Source: Gremmenia infestans (Eukaryota > Ascomycota > Leotiomycetes > Helotiales > Hamatocanthoscyphaceae). Taken from it: 64,000 nt of DNA. A program made the translations under genes and the position numbers. Every line of letters starts with the position of its first letter. Position 1 is the stretch's first letter. The stretch lies in assembly GCA_032629725.1 (NCBI GenBank), contig JAFEVB010000044.1, positions 124,001 through 188,000 of the forward strand. Direction: 5' to 3'. Of this stretch, positions 30,752 through 41,299 are shown one piece after another. The notes beneath the pieces are model-generated. The model saw only the letters and a list, made by a program, of their open reading frames with translations. It made no database searches and was not told where the DNA came from.

Positions 30752-31500
30752 GATTTGAATGCTAAGGTGTAGCATACAATAGTTTTCCGAACCACCTTTT
30801 CTTTTCATTTCTTCGCTTTGTCATAATAACCACCTATACGTATTTAACCCCCCCTGATACCGCATTGCTATTGCCTACCTAAAAAACACACACTTACTCA
30901 CTGACCTACATATAGTATTTCTCCGTGCTTTTCTCCAGCACGCAAGATCATAAATGCAATATTTCATTTTATTTCTACACTCTGCTACTCCGTATCCGTT
31001 TACTCTTCACCGCACCCCATGATACCCTGCACTGCACCGCACGGCGTCTTCTTATCCTCTAGATACAGGCAGGTAGGTTGGGAAAGAGTGAGTGAGTATG
31101 TAGGGAGACATGAATAGTCGTTGGATCGGTGGCTGAGAGAGAAGAAAAGAACAGAAAAGAAGGAGAAGGAGAAGGGAACATTGCGAAGAAACACTGACTG
31201 ACTGATGGTGCTTCTATCTTACTGTGTTGTGTGCTTGCAGCACTGAACTGAAATGAGAAATATAAAAGGAGCGGAGTAGAATGATTGATTGTATGCTTGC
31301 TTGAGACATTCATACATAGTTAGTTGATCTGTGGAAAGAAAGAAAGAAAGGACTTTTGACCGAGGAAGTGGAAGTAAAAGTGGAAATGGATGTGATTCAT
31401 TCATCTCGAGAGACCACCACTACGATTTGTATAAACGATGTCTGGGTATCTAGGCATGCAGGACGTTGAATATCAGACTTCCAGGAGGCGCAAAGGGGTG

Positions 31501-31530
31501 CTCTGCTCTGCTCTGCTCTGCTCTGCTCTG
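31501..31530. repeat. (CTCTG)6 pentanucleotide microsatellite
   Basis: Six perfect copies of CTCTG in a row, within the non-coding spacer. Perfect tandem copies suggest recent slippage and a likely length polymorphism. Confidence 0.9.
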
Positions 31531-32629
31531 CATACAGTAGCAAAATATATGTACTGTGATGTAGCACAAAAACCCGGCCGTGGTAGCTAGCTGTACCCAG
31601 GCGTGCAAGGGGAATAATAGTGGAAGGGGAATAATATACCTATGAAACTGCACATGAATGCAAGCACGGAGACGGTCCGCTAGGTACAGTACAGGAAACC
31701 ATAATAGCTACCAGGTTTACCATGGTATAGTTCACGGTGACATTCGTTTTGCTGTTGAGACGGTGTGTCGAAACAAACATGCTGATATAGCGTGGTATGA
31801 TGTTTGAAGAACATGGAAGCGGGGTTAATTGAGTCTACCATTGAGGGTATGTAATGAAAATGAGTTTTTTTTCTATTTTAGAGTACTGCGATAGTTTTTG
31901 CATCGGCCCTGTACCCAACAGCGAGCGAGAATCTTGTTGGCAGAAGCAAGCACTGCAATATACATTGAATGGGTAAAGAAAGATCGAAGCTGGTCCCGTT
32001 CTCTTGCTTTAGAGCTTCTCCAACGCTCTTGAGTAGAGGGATTTGGATTCCTCAAGTTAGTGACTAACGTGCAACGCTCCGCCTGTCACTCGAGCACCTA
32101 GGTATAGATTAAGCAGCAACGAGATGCAAAGAAGTTCGAAACAGGAAAGTCCCACCAGGTCGAGCATCAAAAACTCCCCCTGACCCCAACGTGTATGTCC
32201 GCATTCCAACGCACATCTCTTCATATAGAAAAAGTAAGAGAATCAAGCATCGTCTCATCACTGAGAAAGTGCAATCAATATCAGCATTTCTCGGCACAAA
32301 AAACAGTCATTGAGTGACTGAATTGCAATTTGACATCCATGCTAGTTCTTCATCCCTACATGTCACGCACGTATACTTACTGAGCATATATTCAGGTAGC
32401 TTGAAGCCAACATATATCCTGTCCCCACTGTGAAAATGGCATGTCATTAGTCTGTTCTTCGACTTGTTATGGGGTCGATACCCCAAATGTGGGCACCCAT
32501 TAATATACAATCCTTCGCTTGCTAAGTACCCATTACCTGGAAAAGTTTCTCGATTTTGGAAACGTAAATCATACTACAACCTGTATAGAAGACATTATGG
32601 TATAACGAAGAAAAAAATGCAAGTATGAT

Positions 32630-34230
32630 TCACAACTCGATGTGGTCGTGTTGCTGTACAATGGCTTCAGCCACCTCGCCGCCTTGTTGGTATTTTGGGA
32701 AGAAATTGCCATTTCGGAGCTCGTTGAATGCGATATCGAAACGTGCTCCTGCGAACCATGCGATGCCGATCTGAAGAGTGTTAGCTGTAATGCCTTGCGC
32801 TGGGGAAGGTACTTACCATTGTTGTTGAAATCACAAAAAGGGTGCACATGACTGCAATTAAGAGATATAATATATCCTTCTTCGCCTCTTCATGCTCAGC
32901 CTGCACCTTTGCATCCGCGGGAGTAGCAATCTCTTCCTTATTATTATATTGCCTAGTCAGAGCCTTGGGGTCTTGCGTTGGGTAGATAGATTCGATGAAT
33001 TGCTCGATCTATGATTATTAGCAATGTTCCCACGGGGAGGTAAAGATTACAAACCTTTCCACACGCGATGCTGATTTCGAGGAAATTTGGATCTGTTGGG
33101 TTGTTCTTCTTGCTGATCCTCCGCACATATCTCTTGAAGACATCGCAAACAGTTCGTAGGTTCTGTGATGCCTCTATCATCAATTGGCAAGCATCTCCCT
33201 TTGTAATCTTGACAACTCCGGTAAACACCTTGGGATTCTGGAAGACCAATTCAAGTGTCGCAATCGCCATAACTTGAGGGATAGCAACAAAGTTGAATAC
33301 TGATTGATCTTTGATTCCCGCCATGTAGAAGAGGCACTCATCGACTTTTTGAATCGCGTTGAGTACCATCTCTGATGTACAATTTAACGCTGCCTTTACG
33401 TTCTTGGGATCGAATAGGTCCTCGAAGTTAGTGACATGTTTGGACCAGATTTCCTTGGGGTAAAAGCGTCTCTTGTCGTGAAAGTCTTCTTGGAGATCAC
33501 GGATGATATTTGTATTCTGCAAGAATTGACCCATAGATTCTGACAGCTCTGGTCGCTGGAGAAGGGCGGCATTCGCCAGTTTGCTTTCGACAAACAGCCT
33601 CGTACAACCCTCACCGACCAATCCCGCAACATAATGGCAATACAATTCGTAGTCCTTTATAGTATCCACACCATTTTCGTTGAACTCGGCATTTTTTACG
33701 TAATACGCCATTCCATCGCCCATCTTCTTGGTTATGTCTAAGATGATCTTCTGGTAGACAGGCTTGATCAGTTTGAACTCAGTAACAACGACGTCAAAGT
33801 GGACAAGTAGTTCGCGATCCTTCTCATCAGGGCCGTTGCCATTAAAATTCCAGCCGTCCTGGAACAGAATTTTATCGAAATCGCGTAGCAGCGGCTCCTT
33901 CTTTGCTAGTGGGATAGTCATGTCATCTTCGATTGTATCGAGACCGCGAAGGACGAGGTAGAAGATGGCGACTGGGACGAGTAGTTCCGGATTTAGCTCT
34001 TGGATGACGGAGCAGAAGCTTCGACTTGTCATGTTGAGGTAGTAGAAGCATTGTTTGAGATTTTCTGTTTCCTTATCGGGGTCGCGACTATTTACTGGAT
34101 CATGCCATAGCTTCCTGGAGGAGATTAGACGTGATTCGCATAGCTGAGGGGATACAAATTACCATTGGATTATGGATCTCAATTGGTTTGGATGGACCGT
34201 AAGGTACAAGATGTCGTTGATTTTGACCAT
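32630..34230 (-). CDS. ERG9: Squalene synthase (farnesyl-diphosphate farnesyltransferase)
   Basis: Four exons, 34230-34163, 34114-33055, 33008-32817 and 32770-32630, 486 residues. Motifs in order: SRSFCSVIQEL, the first Asp-rich motif DTIEDD (about residue 79), YCHYVAGLVGEG, and the second Asp-rich motif NTNIIRDLQEDF. CTSEMVLNAI and the PQVMAIATLELVFQNP helix follow. The C-terminal exons add a polar linker and a membrane anchor (DILYLLIAVMCTLFVISTTMIGIAWF) that fixes the enzyme to the ER. It joins two farnesyl diphosphates to presqualene diphosphate and reduces it with NADPH to squalene, the first committed step to ergosterol. The luminal tail ends HDHIEL. Introns 3 and 4 fall in the tail region. 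Confidence 0.96.
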
Positions 34231-35225
34231 GATGGCGAGAGGGAATAGCAAGTGGGAGTAGGAGAGGAGACAGGTGGGAACCAAGGTAGGAATATGGGGG
34301 TGGTTGAAAAGGGAAATTGGCAGCAGAATTTGAAAAAAATTCACAAAGCGTTTGTCATTGTGTGACGGACAATTGAGACGATGTGATAGAAACTAGTATC
34401 AGTCTCGGCAGGGCGAGATATCGATATTGATCGGGATTCAAGAGAGGATGGGAATATCAGATACAGTAGTGACTGAGTGGTTGGTACAACGGGGAAGGTC
34501 GTGTTGATATACTCTCCTCTTCCTCCTAGTGTAGCTTTAGAACGGAAGTAAATCCGAGGGTCATGTGGTGCGTGGTGGACGGGGCCGGGGACGGAGCCGG
34601 GGTCGGAGCCGGGTTAGCGCAACGGATAATACAATTAGTTTTTAATTAAAGTAAGTCTCAAGTCAAGCTGTTTTCCTAGGTAATGAAACCGTATATTCCG
34701 GACTAGTTAAAGAGATCAGATTCAACAATCACAGGTTTTGAGAATCTACATCGTATAATACTTGGAGTAGAGAGCCAATTATAATTATATCTACCTAGGT
34801 ATATACGCGAAGAGGTGGATCCACATGGAGTAACCTAATTGACCCGGTCACCTTAGACGCGCCAATCAGGAGAAGTTTAGATAAGAGAGAATCCACCAAT
34901 CAGTCGTGCAAAATAACTTGTCAGCCTCAGCCTCGGAAGGGATATGCTATCCCTCCCTCTTCACTGCATACCAGACACTTAACATCGGTGAGACATTTCC
35001 AGATATAACCATCACATTGCTCAGTCGACGCGAATGGCACATGATGGACTCTTCTACCGTACCATGCGGTAGCAGCAAGCCATCCGCACCCTTTTCCGTT
35101 TCATTCCATCTATAGACCGAGATCCTTCAGCCTCGGCCACGTCGACATCTTTAACATTGGAATACTCAGCCCACCTGTTATGTGTAAAGCCACATTGACG
35201 CCCTCGATACATTTCAACCGCTGCC
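34231..35225. promoter_or_regulatory. Divergent promoter of ERG9 and a sugar-nucleotide transporter
   Basis: 995 bp between divergent start codons. It holds three CCAAT boxes (34775-34779, 34862-34866, 34896-34900; the last two extend to CCAATCAG). A TCGTATA at 34751-34757 matches the yeast Upc2 sterol-response core. A 12-bp GC-rich tandem repeat lies at 34581-34613. Any role is inferred from motif sequence alone. Confidence 0.5.
34581..34613. repeat. 12-bp GC-rich tandem repeat
   Basis: About 2.75 copies of a 12-bp unit around GGAGCCGGGGTC, some 350 bp upstream of the ERG9 start. The surrounding sequence is AT-rich, so this stands out. Confidence 0.7.
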
Positions 35226-36522
35226 ATGATTAAACCCGACAATGCAGGTGCGGACGTCGAGATGAATACGCGGCTTTTGGACGACGACTCGAAAGAGCAG
35301 ACAGTAGCTGTTGCCGTACCTGCTGAATCGCCCAAGGGGTTACGGAAACAGGTGATTGACGTGGCATGTATTATGCTGAATATAACCAGTACAGTTACGC
35401 TCGTGTTTTTGAACAAATGGTATGTCTGCGGACGATAAATATTACATTTCTCTCTATGAACCTTACCCCTCCATAAATATGCAAATGCTAATATCTTCAG
35501 GATCTTCCGCGACCCCCAATTGAAAAACATGCAGATATGCTTTGCAATGTGGCATTTCACCTGCACGTCGATAGTCCTATGGATAGCTAGTCAAAGACCC
35601 TTCAACCTATTTATCCCCGTCCGCCTGCCGTTCCTACAAATGGTACCGTTATGCAGTTTCTTCGCCGGATTTTTGATACTGGGGAACTTGAGCTTGACAT
35701 ACAACTCCATTGGGTTTTACCAGTGAGTCACGTCTCCTAATTCCTCATACTTAAACCTTTTTGTCACAGAAGGTTACCTATACTAACATACTCCAGACTA
35801 GCGAAAATCATGACCACCCCCTGCGTAGCCCTCCTCCAATACCTCGTCCTCAACAAATCCACATCCCTCCTCACCCTCAGCACTCTCGCAAGCGTGTGCA
35901 TCGGAGTAGGCCTCACAAACACGGGAGCAGCAGGTACAACGACGCTCGGCGCGTCGATAGCAACTGCTGCATTCACAGTCACCGCATTCTATCAAGTGTG
36001 GATCGGGAAGAAGATGAAAGATTTCTCCGTTTCAAGCCCGCAACTACTGCTTAACCAGGCCCCGATTTCCGTGCTGCTGTTGGCGTTCTTGGCGCCGGTT
36101 TTCGATACCGTGCCTGATGTGAAGAAGATCCCGGGGGATACGCTTGTGGCGTTGTTTTTGTCGGGTCTTGCTGCTGCTTTGCTGGTAAGACCGATATCCT
36201 TCCATTTCAATTTCTCTCTTGGACACTTGGGACACCTGCTGATGTTTTTATTATAGAATCTGTCGCAATTTTTAATCATTGGACGTATGAGTGCGTTGAC
36301 TTTTAACGTTGCGTCCAAGTAAGTCATTTATCACACTACCTACCTATCTTTCTTCCGAAGGAAGACGAAAAGAAGGGTCTAACAAGCAATAGCGTCAAAA
36401 CTGTTATCATCCTCAGTTACGGCTGGGTCAGCGAAGGTCGGGTTCTAACTGTAAAAGACTCCCTTGGCATCGTTCTAGCGCTAGGCGGAGCTACGTTTTA
36501 CTCCCAGCTGTCTCAGAACTAA
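35226..36522 (+). CDS. Sugar-nucleotide transporter, NST-KT/TPT type (copy 1)
   Basis: Five exons, 35226-35419, 35501-35722, 35797-36184, 36257-36318 and 36393-36522, 331 residues. Ten membrane helices are expected. The NSIGFYQLAK-MTTPCVALLQYL block with Lys and Thr is the plant UDP-rhamnose/galactose transporter and SLC35E3 signature. Other family segments are FLNKWIFRDPQLKNMQI, LLNQAPISVLLLAFLAPVFD and the C-terminal NVASNVKTVIILSYGW. These carriers exchange a nucleotide sugar for the nucleotide monophosphate across the Golgi membrane. The substrate cannot be read from sequence. Context (an NRS/ER gene 3.2 kb away) points to UDP-rhamnose or UDP-galactose. The tail is short (QLSQN). Confidence 0.85.
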
Positions 36523-36886
36523 GAGAGGAAATATATTGGAAAGAATATGAGTAATTGCATGGTAATACACGGATGAATCTGCGAATACATATCTATTCTT
36601 AGCCGACCGCTGCACGTAGTGGACTTAACCATACATCGCGATACCAGCTTTCAGACTCCTTGTGTTGTCCCAAAACCACATACGATGTAGGTAGGTATAG
36701 TACGAATTCTAATCCCCAACCTGCATTTCCTTCCAACTCTTTTCTCTGCGTTGCGTAAACACAAATGAATCCGCAGATTCGATTCTAATGAATAGCACAA
36801 GTCTTTTCTAAAAGCCACACTTAACCCAAACCCAATACCCAATACCCAATACCCGATTCCCTCCCCCTCCCCATGAGTTCTGTTTC
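36523..36886. other. Intergenic spacer between tail-to-tail transporters
   Basis: A run of CCCAATA units (about 36831-36851) is present. It does not match the fungal TTAGGG telomere repeat. No gene. Confidence 0.6.
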
Positions 36887-38469
36887 TTATCCCTTGGGTT
36901 TATTCAACATAATATACGAGTATCTGCATCTCGATTAGCGCCCCACATATTCAAACCCCATCCCCAATATCCCAAATGGAGAAAAGGGAAAGAAAAGAAA
37001 GAAAGAAAGAAAGAAACTCACCCGATAATCCCGCCCACAGTCATGACTACCCCCAACGCACTCTTATCAGCCACACTCCGCCCACCCACCGCCCATCCAA
37101 TGCCCACAATGCTGACTGTCTTTAGATGGCCCACTACCGTGCTGGAGACTGGGCCACTGCCTGCGACGATGAAGAATTGGCTGATGTTGATCAGGGCTGC
37201 GAAGCCTCCGGACCTGGGGTGGGGATGCGAGTTAGCGTTTGTTTTGTTTTGGTTTTGTTTTGTTTTTGTTGGATTGGGTTGGATTGTATTTTATGCGCTT
37301 ATGCGAAAGAGGAAATCTGCAACGCTCGGTAGATTCGGGGAGGAGAAAGAGAAAGACCAGGAGGAGAATGAGGAGGAGAGGGATGAGTGAATAACTTACA
37401 TCAAAATCATCGCCCATCTATACCCCGGCACATCACTAAGCACAGGCACCTGATCAACAAGCGGCACAGCGAACATAAGAAGCACCGACGAGATGGGCGC
37501 CTGATTAAGCAGCAGCTGCGAAGACGACATCTGCAGCTTCTTATGATACGCCGCTATCAGTACCGTATACGCACTGCTAGCCAACACACCACATAGCGCG
37601 AATATAACGCCCAGACTACTCGTCGTCGCGACGACTTTGTCGGCACCGGAGCCACCGGCTGGGGCGGCGGGTTTCGTGTCGTAGTAGGATGTCACGCCGA
37701 CGCCGAGACAGACGGGGATGAGGAATAGAGCGGCGGGACGTGGGATTGTGGATGAGTAGAATATGTAGTTTATTATTGCCGTGCTGGGCGTGAGGAGCAC
37801 GCGGCAGAGTTGGTAGACTGTTACGGTGGAGAAGGCGAGGGAGAGGTTGGGGAGGACGACGTTGAGGCACATGGAGAGGGCGAGCTGGTGGGTGTGTTAA
37901 TATATACATGTTAATACGTAGATATACATGATTTATGTATAGGAGAAGGGGGTGGATCATGTGATGAATGGATAGAAATGCGGGGGCTCACAGGTAGCAT
38001 TTCTACCACGCCGGCTCGTTTCGGTACAAAGGCACCGAAACAGGGGCGGGATACAATGTAGAGTGTTAAACCGGTACAGATGAAGTGGAAAGAGGCAAAG
38101 GAAGTTTGCATTAGTTTGAAAGCGGGGTCGTTGAAGATTGCTTTGTTGGTGAAGACTATGCCGATTGTTGCGGCCATGCTAGAGGAGTCAATCAGCGTTG
38201 CATTTTTTAGATAAGAGGGAGAGGATCCTCATTGTGATCAGGATGGCAATGAGTATTGGAATACAAAAGTTATGTAGGATTCAACATAATGGGACAGTGG
38301 AAAATGTGATAACCTACTTGATACCAGTCCAGATGAGAAACTTCTTGCGCGCAGAAGCCTGGTCCGGGTTGACTGGAGTTTGCGGGACATCTTCATGTTT
38401 CTTATCATCCTGGGCTTCGACGTCCAAAAGAGGAATGCCATGCTCTGAGTCTCCTCGATCGTGAGGCAT
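36887..38469 (-). CDS. Sugar-nucleotide transporter, NST-KT/TPT type (copy 2)
   Basis: Five exons, 38469-38318, 38178-37992, 37884-37400, 37213-37022 and 36923-36887, 350 residues. The last exon is 37 nt and codes only for YSYIMLNKPKG plus part of a Gly. The acidic leader (MPHDRGDSEHG) is followed by WTGINMAATIGIVFTNKAIFND, TVYQLCRVLLTPSTAIINYI (aligned with the KT block of copy 1), LLLNQAPISSVLLMFAVPLVD, NISQFFIVAGSGPVSSTVVGHLKTVSIVGIGW. The LLLNQAPIS segment is shared with copy 1, so they are paralogues. The KT Lys is replaced by Arg (QLCRV), so its substrate may differ. Tail-to-tail layout with copy 1 suggests an old inverted duplication. Confidence 0.82.
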
Positions 38470-39707
38470 GTTGTCATGTGATTGATCGCTGACCCCTTTT
38501 CTGCAGTGATAGTCTGATACAAGTGGTAGTGGTGTATTCCTAACCCGAAGTGAAGAATGACCTCTGATTCATTAGCTGCACAACCAATTGTGGTTACGAC
38601 GATGTGGTGTTCTGAGAGACTGATAACTCTAGCCGATGATAGTGAGGGTTTGCTGGTGAATCCTAAGGGATGAAAGGGAAAAAGTAAAACTCGTGTTCGA
38701 GATCGATACGCGTTTTGAGAAATGTGGCTTGGCTGGCTTGGCCGGCGACGCGGCTGATGATCCCTTTCGGGTTCTTTATCGAGGCTCAAGCTCAAGCCTA
38801 GAAGCCTCAATACAGAGCAATAGGTAGAGTTGTGGGTGTGGTATAAAACAGAGCAACAAGCAACAAGCAACAAGCAGTAAGTACCTAGTATAATTGAATA
38901 AAATAAAATCTGTTGAGGTGTGTTATGATGACAAGCGCTCCTTTGGAATTTTTAAATTCGATGAGGGTGAGTAAGCGCGCTCGCTGACAGACGCCGGCGG
39001 ATCATACTCGTACTGTACTGTGCCACTTTGAGCCAAGATCCAGTTGTCCTTTGGTGTGTTGAGGGAACTGGAAACCATCTTTTGAAACGTGGGTATCGTT
39101 GAAGCTTTTTGCATTTATTGCAGATTCTATGCTTTAATTACGCGTCGAGGTTTTATATGTCCGACCTGTACACCGCAAGCTTGAGGCTCAATGCCGCTAT
39201 CCGTTGGGGTTGTACTGTCTGGGGAGCACAAAGCTGTACTTGGAAGTAAGCATGGCATGTGACCAGGGAAGAAGATTTCTGTTCCAATTATATATATTTA
39301 GTTCTCTTCATATTAAAATGATAATTATAAACAACTGCTTCCTTCCTTACAGTTTCATCAAATCCTAGGTATATGTACCTCGTAACTCTGCCGACTAAGA
39401 TTGGTCGGACGCCTACTGTATCTATCTTTAATTTACTTGGTCCAATTAGTGGGGGAGATCCAGCCCTAGCAACAGCCCCTCACTCCACACACTCTCACTC
39501 TTCACAGGACAGATAAAATCTCCCTTGCATGAACCTTGCCGTCCCGTCCAACCAATAGCTTACAAACCCACAAACAGAAAGACCCCTCCATCCTCCACTC
39601 CATCCTCCATCCTCTCTCACCGTCTCCCTTGAACATTGTTCCATATCACCCACTACACACTCTTCACCTCTTCTAACAGATCCTCTCTACCTCCAAAATC
39701 TACTACA
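38470..39707. promoter_or_regulatory. Divergent promoter, transporter 2 and UDP-rhamnose ER
   Basis: 1238 bp separating divergent start codons. AT-rich centre (about 39280-39330) and a CT-rich tract before the ER start (39580-39690). A CAACAAG repeat lies near 38850-38870. No gene supported. Confidence 0.5.
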
Positions 39708-40694
39708 ATGGCTACTAAACCAGTTTATCTCATCTGGGGTGGTGAAGGTTGGGTCGCTGGCCACCTGAAGGCTCTCCTCGAGTCGCAAGGTATGCGCCTT
39801 CTGCCACATCAGCTCAGCCCATAATCAAAGCTTACAATTAAACAGGAAAGGAGGTCCACACCACCACCATTCGCATGCAAAACAGAGAAGCTGTCCTCGC
39901 CGAATTGGAGAAAGTCAAGCCCACCCACGTCCTCAACGCTGCTGGATCGACTGGCCGACCAAATGTCGACTGGTGCGAGGACCACAAGGAGGAGACCGTC
40001 CGAAACAACGTTATTGGTACCTTGAACTTGGCAGACTGCTGTTTCTTGAAGGGCATCCATATCACCGTCTTCGCAACTGGCTGCATCTACGCCTATGACG
40101 AGACTCACCCTATCGGTGGACCAGGATACCTCGAGACAGACAAGGCCAACTTCAACGGCTCTTTCTACTCGGAGACCAAGGCACACGTCGAGGAGGTTAG
40201 TAAGAAGATACGCAATATTCCTGCAATGGCTAACAATCCTCTAGATCATGAAGTTCTACTCCAACTGCCTCATCCTCCGCCTTCGTATGCCCGTCAGCGA
40301 CGATCTCCACTCCCGTAACTTCGTCACCAAGATCGCCAAGTACGATCGTGTTGTCGATATCCCCAACTCCAACACTATCCTCACCGATCTACTCCCAGCC
40401 TCCATCCTCCTGGCTGAGCACAAGGAGACCGGCATCTACAACTTCACCAACCCAGGTGCCATATCCCACAATGAAGTCCTTGCTTTGTTTAAGGAATACG
40501 TTCGCCCAGAGTTCACCTGGAAGAACTTCACTCTGGATGAGCAAGCCAAGGTCATCAAGGCTGGACGTAGCAACTGCAAGCTGGATACTACCAAGCTGGA
40601 GTTGAAGCTCAAGGAGTATGGTTACACTGTTCCTGAGATCCACGAGGCGTACAAGGGATGTTTCCAACGCATGGCCAAGGCTGGTGTGAAATAG
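39708..40694 (+). CDS. NRS/ER: UDP-4-keto-6-deoxyglucose 3,5-epimerase/4-reductase (NRS/ER)
   Basis: Three exons, 39708-39789, 39846-40195 and 40245-40694, 293 residues. The family blocks are complete: the GGEGWVAG cofactor loop (in place of GxTGWxG), KPTHVLNAAGSTGRPNVDWCEDHKEE, NVIGTLNLADCC, ATGCIYAYD, the catalytic FYSETK (Tyr-x-x-x-Lys), CLILRLRMP, VDIPNSNTILTDLLP, GIYNFTNPGAISHNE and FTWKNFTLDEQAKVI. In plants and in Magnaporthe and Botrytis this enzyme, after a UDP-glucose 4,6-dehydratase, makes UDP-rhamnose in the cytosol. The dehydratase is not in this window. It lies head-to-head with transporter copy 2. Rhamnose-containing glycans occur in the wall or in extracellular matrix of some fungi. 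Confidence 0.93.
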
Positions 40695-41299
40695 ATTTCT
40701 GGAAAATCTACTTGCGCTTAAAAGTCGATCCTTTATCTAGCATCTATATCCGGTCTATCTGGTAAATTGAAATTTGGAAAGGAATAGACCGTGAACAAAT
40801 GTGAAAGTCTCAATTGAAATCTTCTGATACAAGATGGTATGGTGTCTTGTTTTAAGGACAAGTTAATGAAAGGGCTATTTACAATTGCCCATGTGTAGCA
40901 AATTGCACGCCAAAAGTCCATTGAGAGTTTCTCAATCGCCTATCCAGACTGGCTGGTACATTATCATACAGTATCCGATAGGTGGGTATACTCATTATTA
41001 CGTCAGTGAAAGAGGGGTGATTGACAATAATGAAACAAAATACTGTATTTCGGGAATGATAGTGTGAATATGATTAGAGTGGATTATTAACTTTCCCATG
41101 AATAACAACGGATTACTGTAAGATATAATTAGCCCCGCCTCGCCTCGCCTGGCGTCGTCATTCTCATCCCTCTTTTTGACAAGTGCGACCTTCTGAAAAG
41201 CTCAGCCTTACAACCCACCTAGACCATCGTATCTCCAACAACGTTGCAAATAACCGCCCTGCTCTCTACTTTACATCTGCCACAAAGTAAGAAAGCACT
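40695..41299. other. Intergenic spacer, 605 bp
   Basis: Tandem gene order. A GCCTC-type short repeat lies near 41137-41150. No gene seen. Confidence 0.5.

Larger units (their letters stand above)
30175..32629. other. Intergenic spacer, 2.5 kb
   Basis: The largest gene-poor stretch. It holds a 16-bp perfect palindrome at 30736-30751, a CTCTG pentamer repeat at 31501-31530 and several short tetranucleotide runs (GAAA at about 31340). The only frames are short and low-complexity. It separates convergent ends of the carboxypeptidase and ERG9. Confidence 0.65.

Noticed and set aside
36831..36851. CCCAATA repeats as interstitial telomere
   Set aside because: Fungal telomere repeats are CCCTAA/TTAGGG. 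This unit differs, and only about three copies exist.
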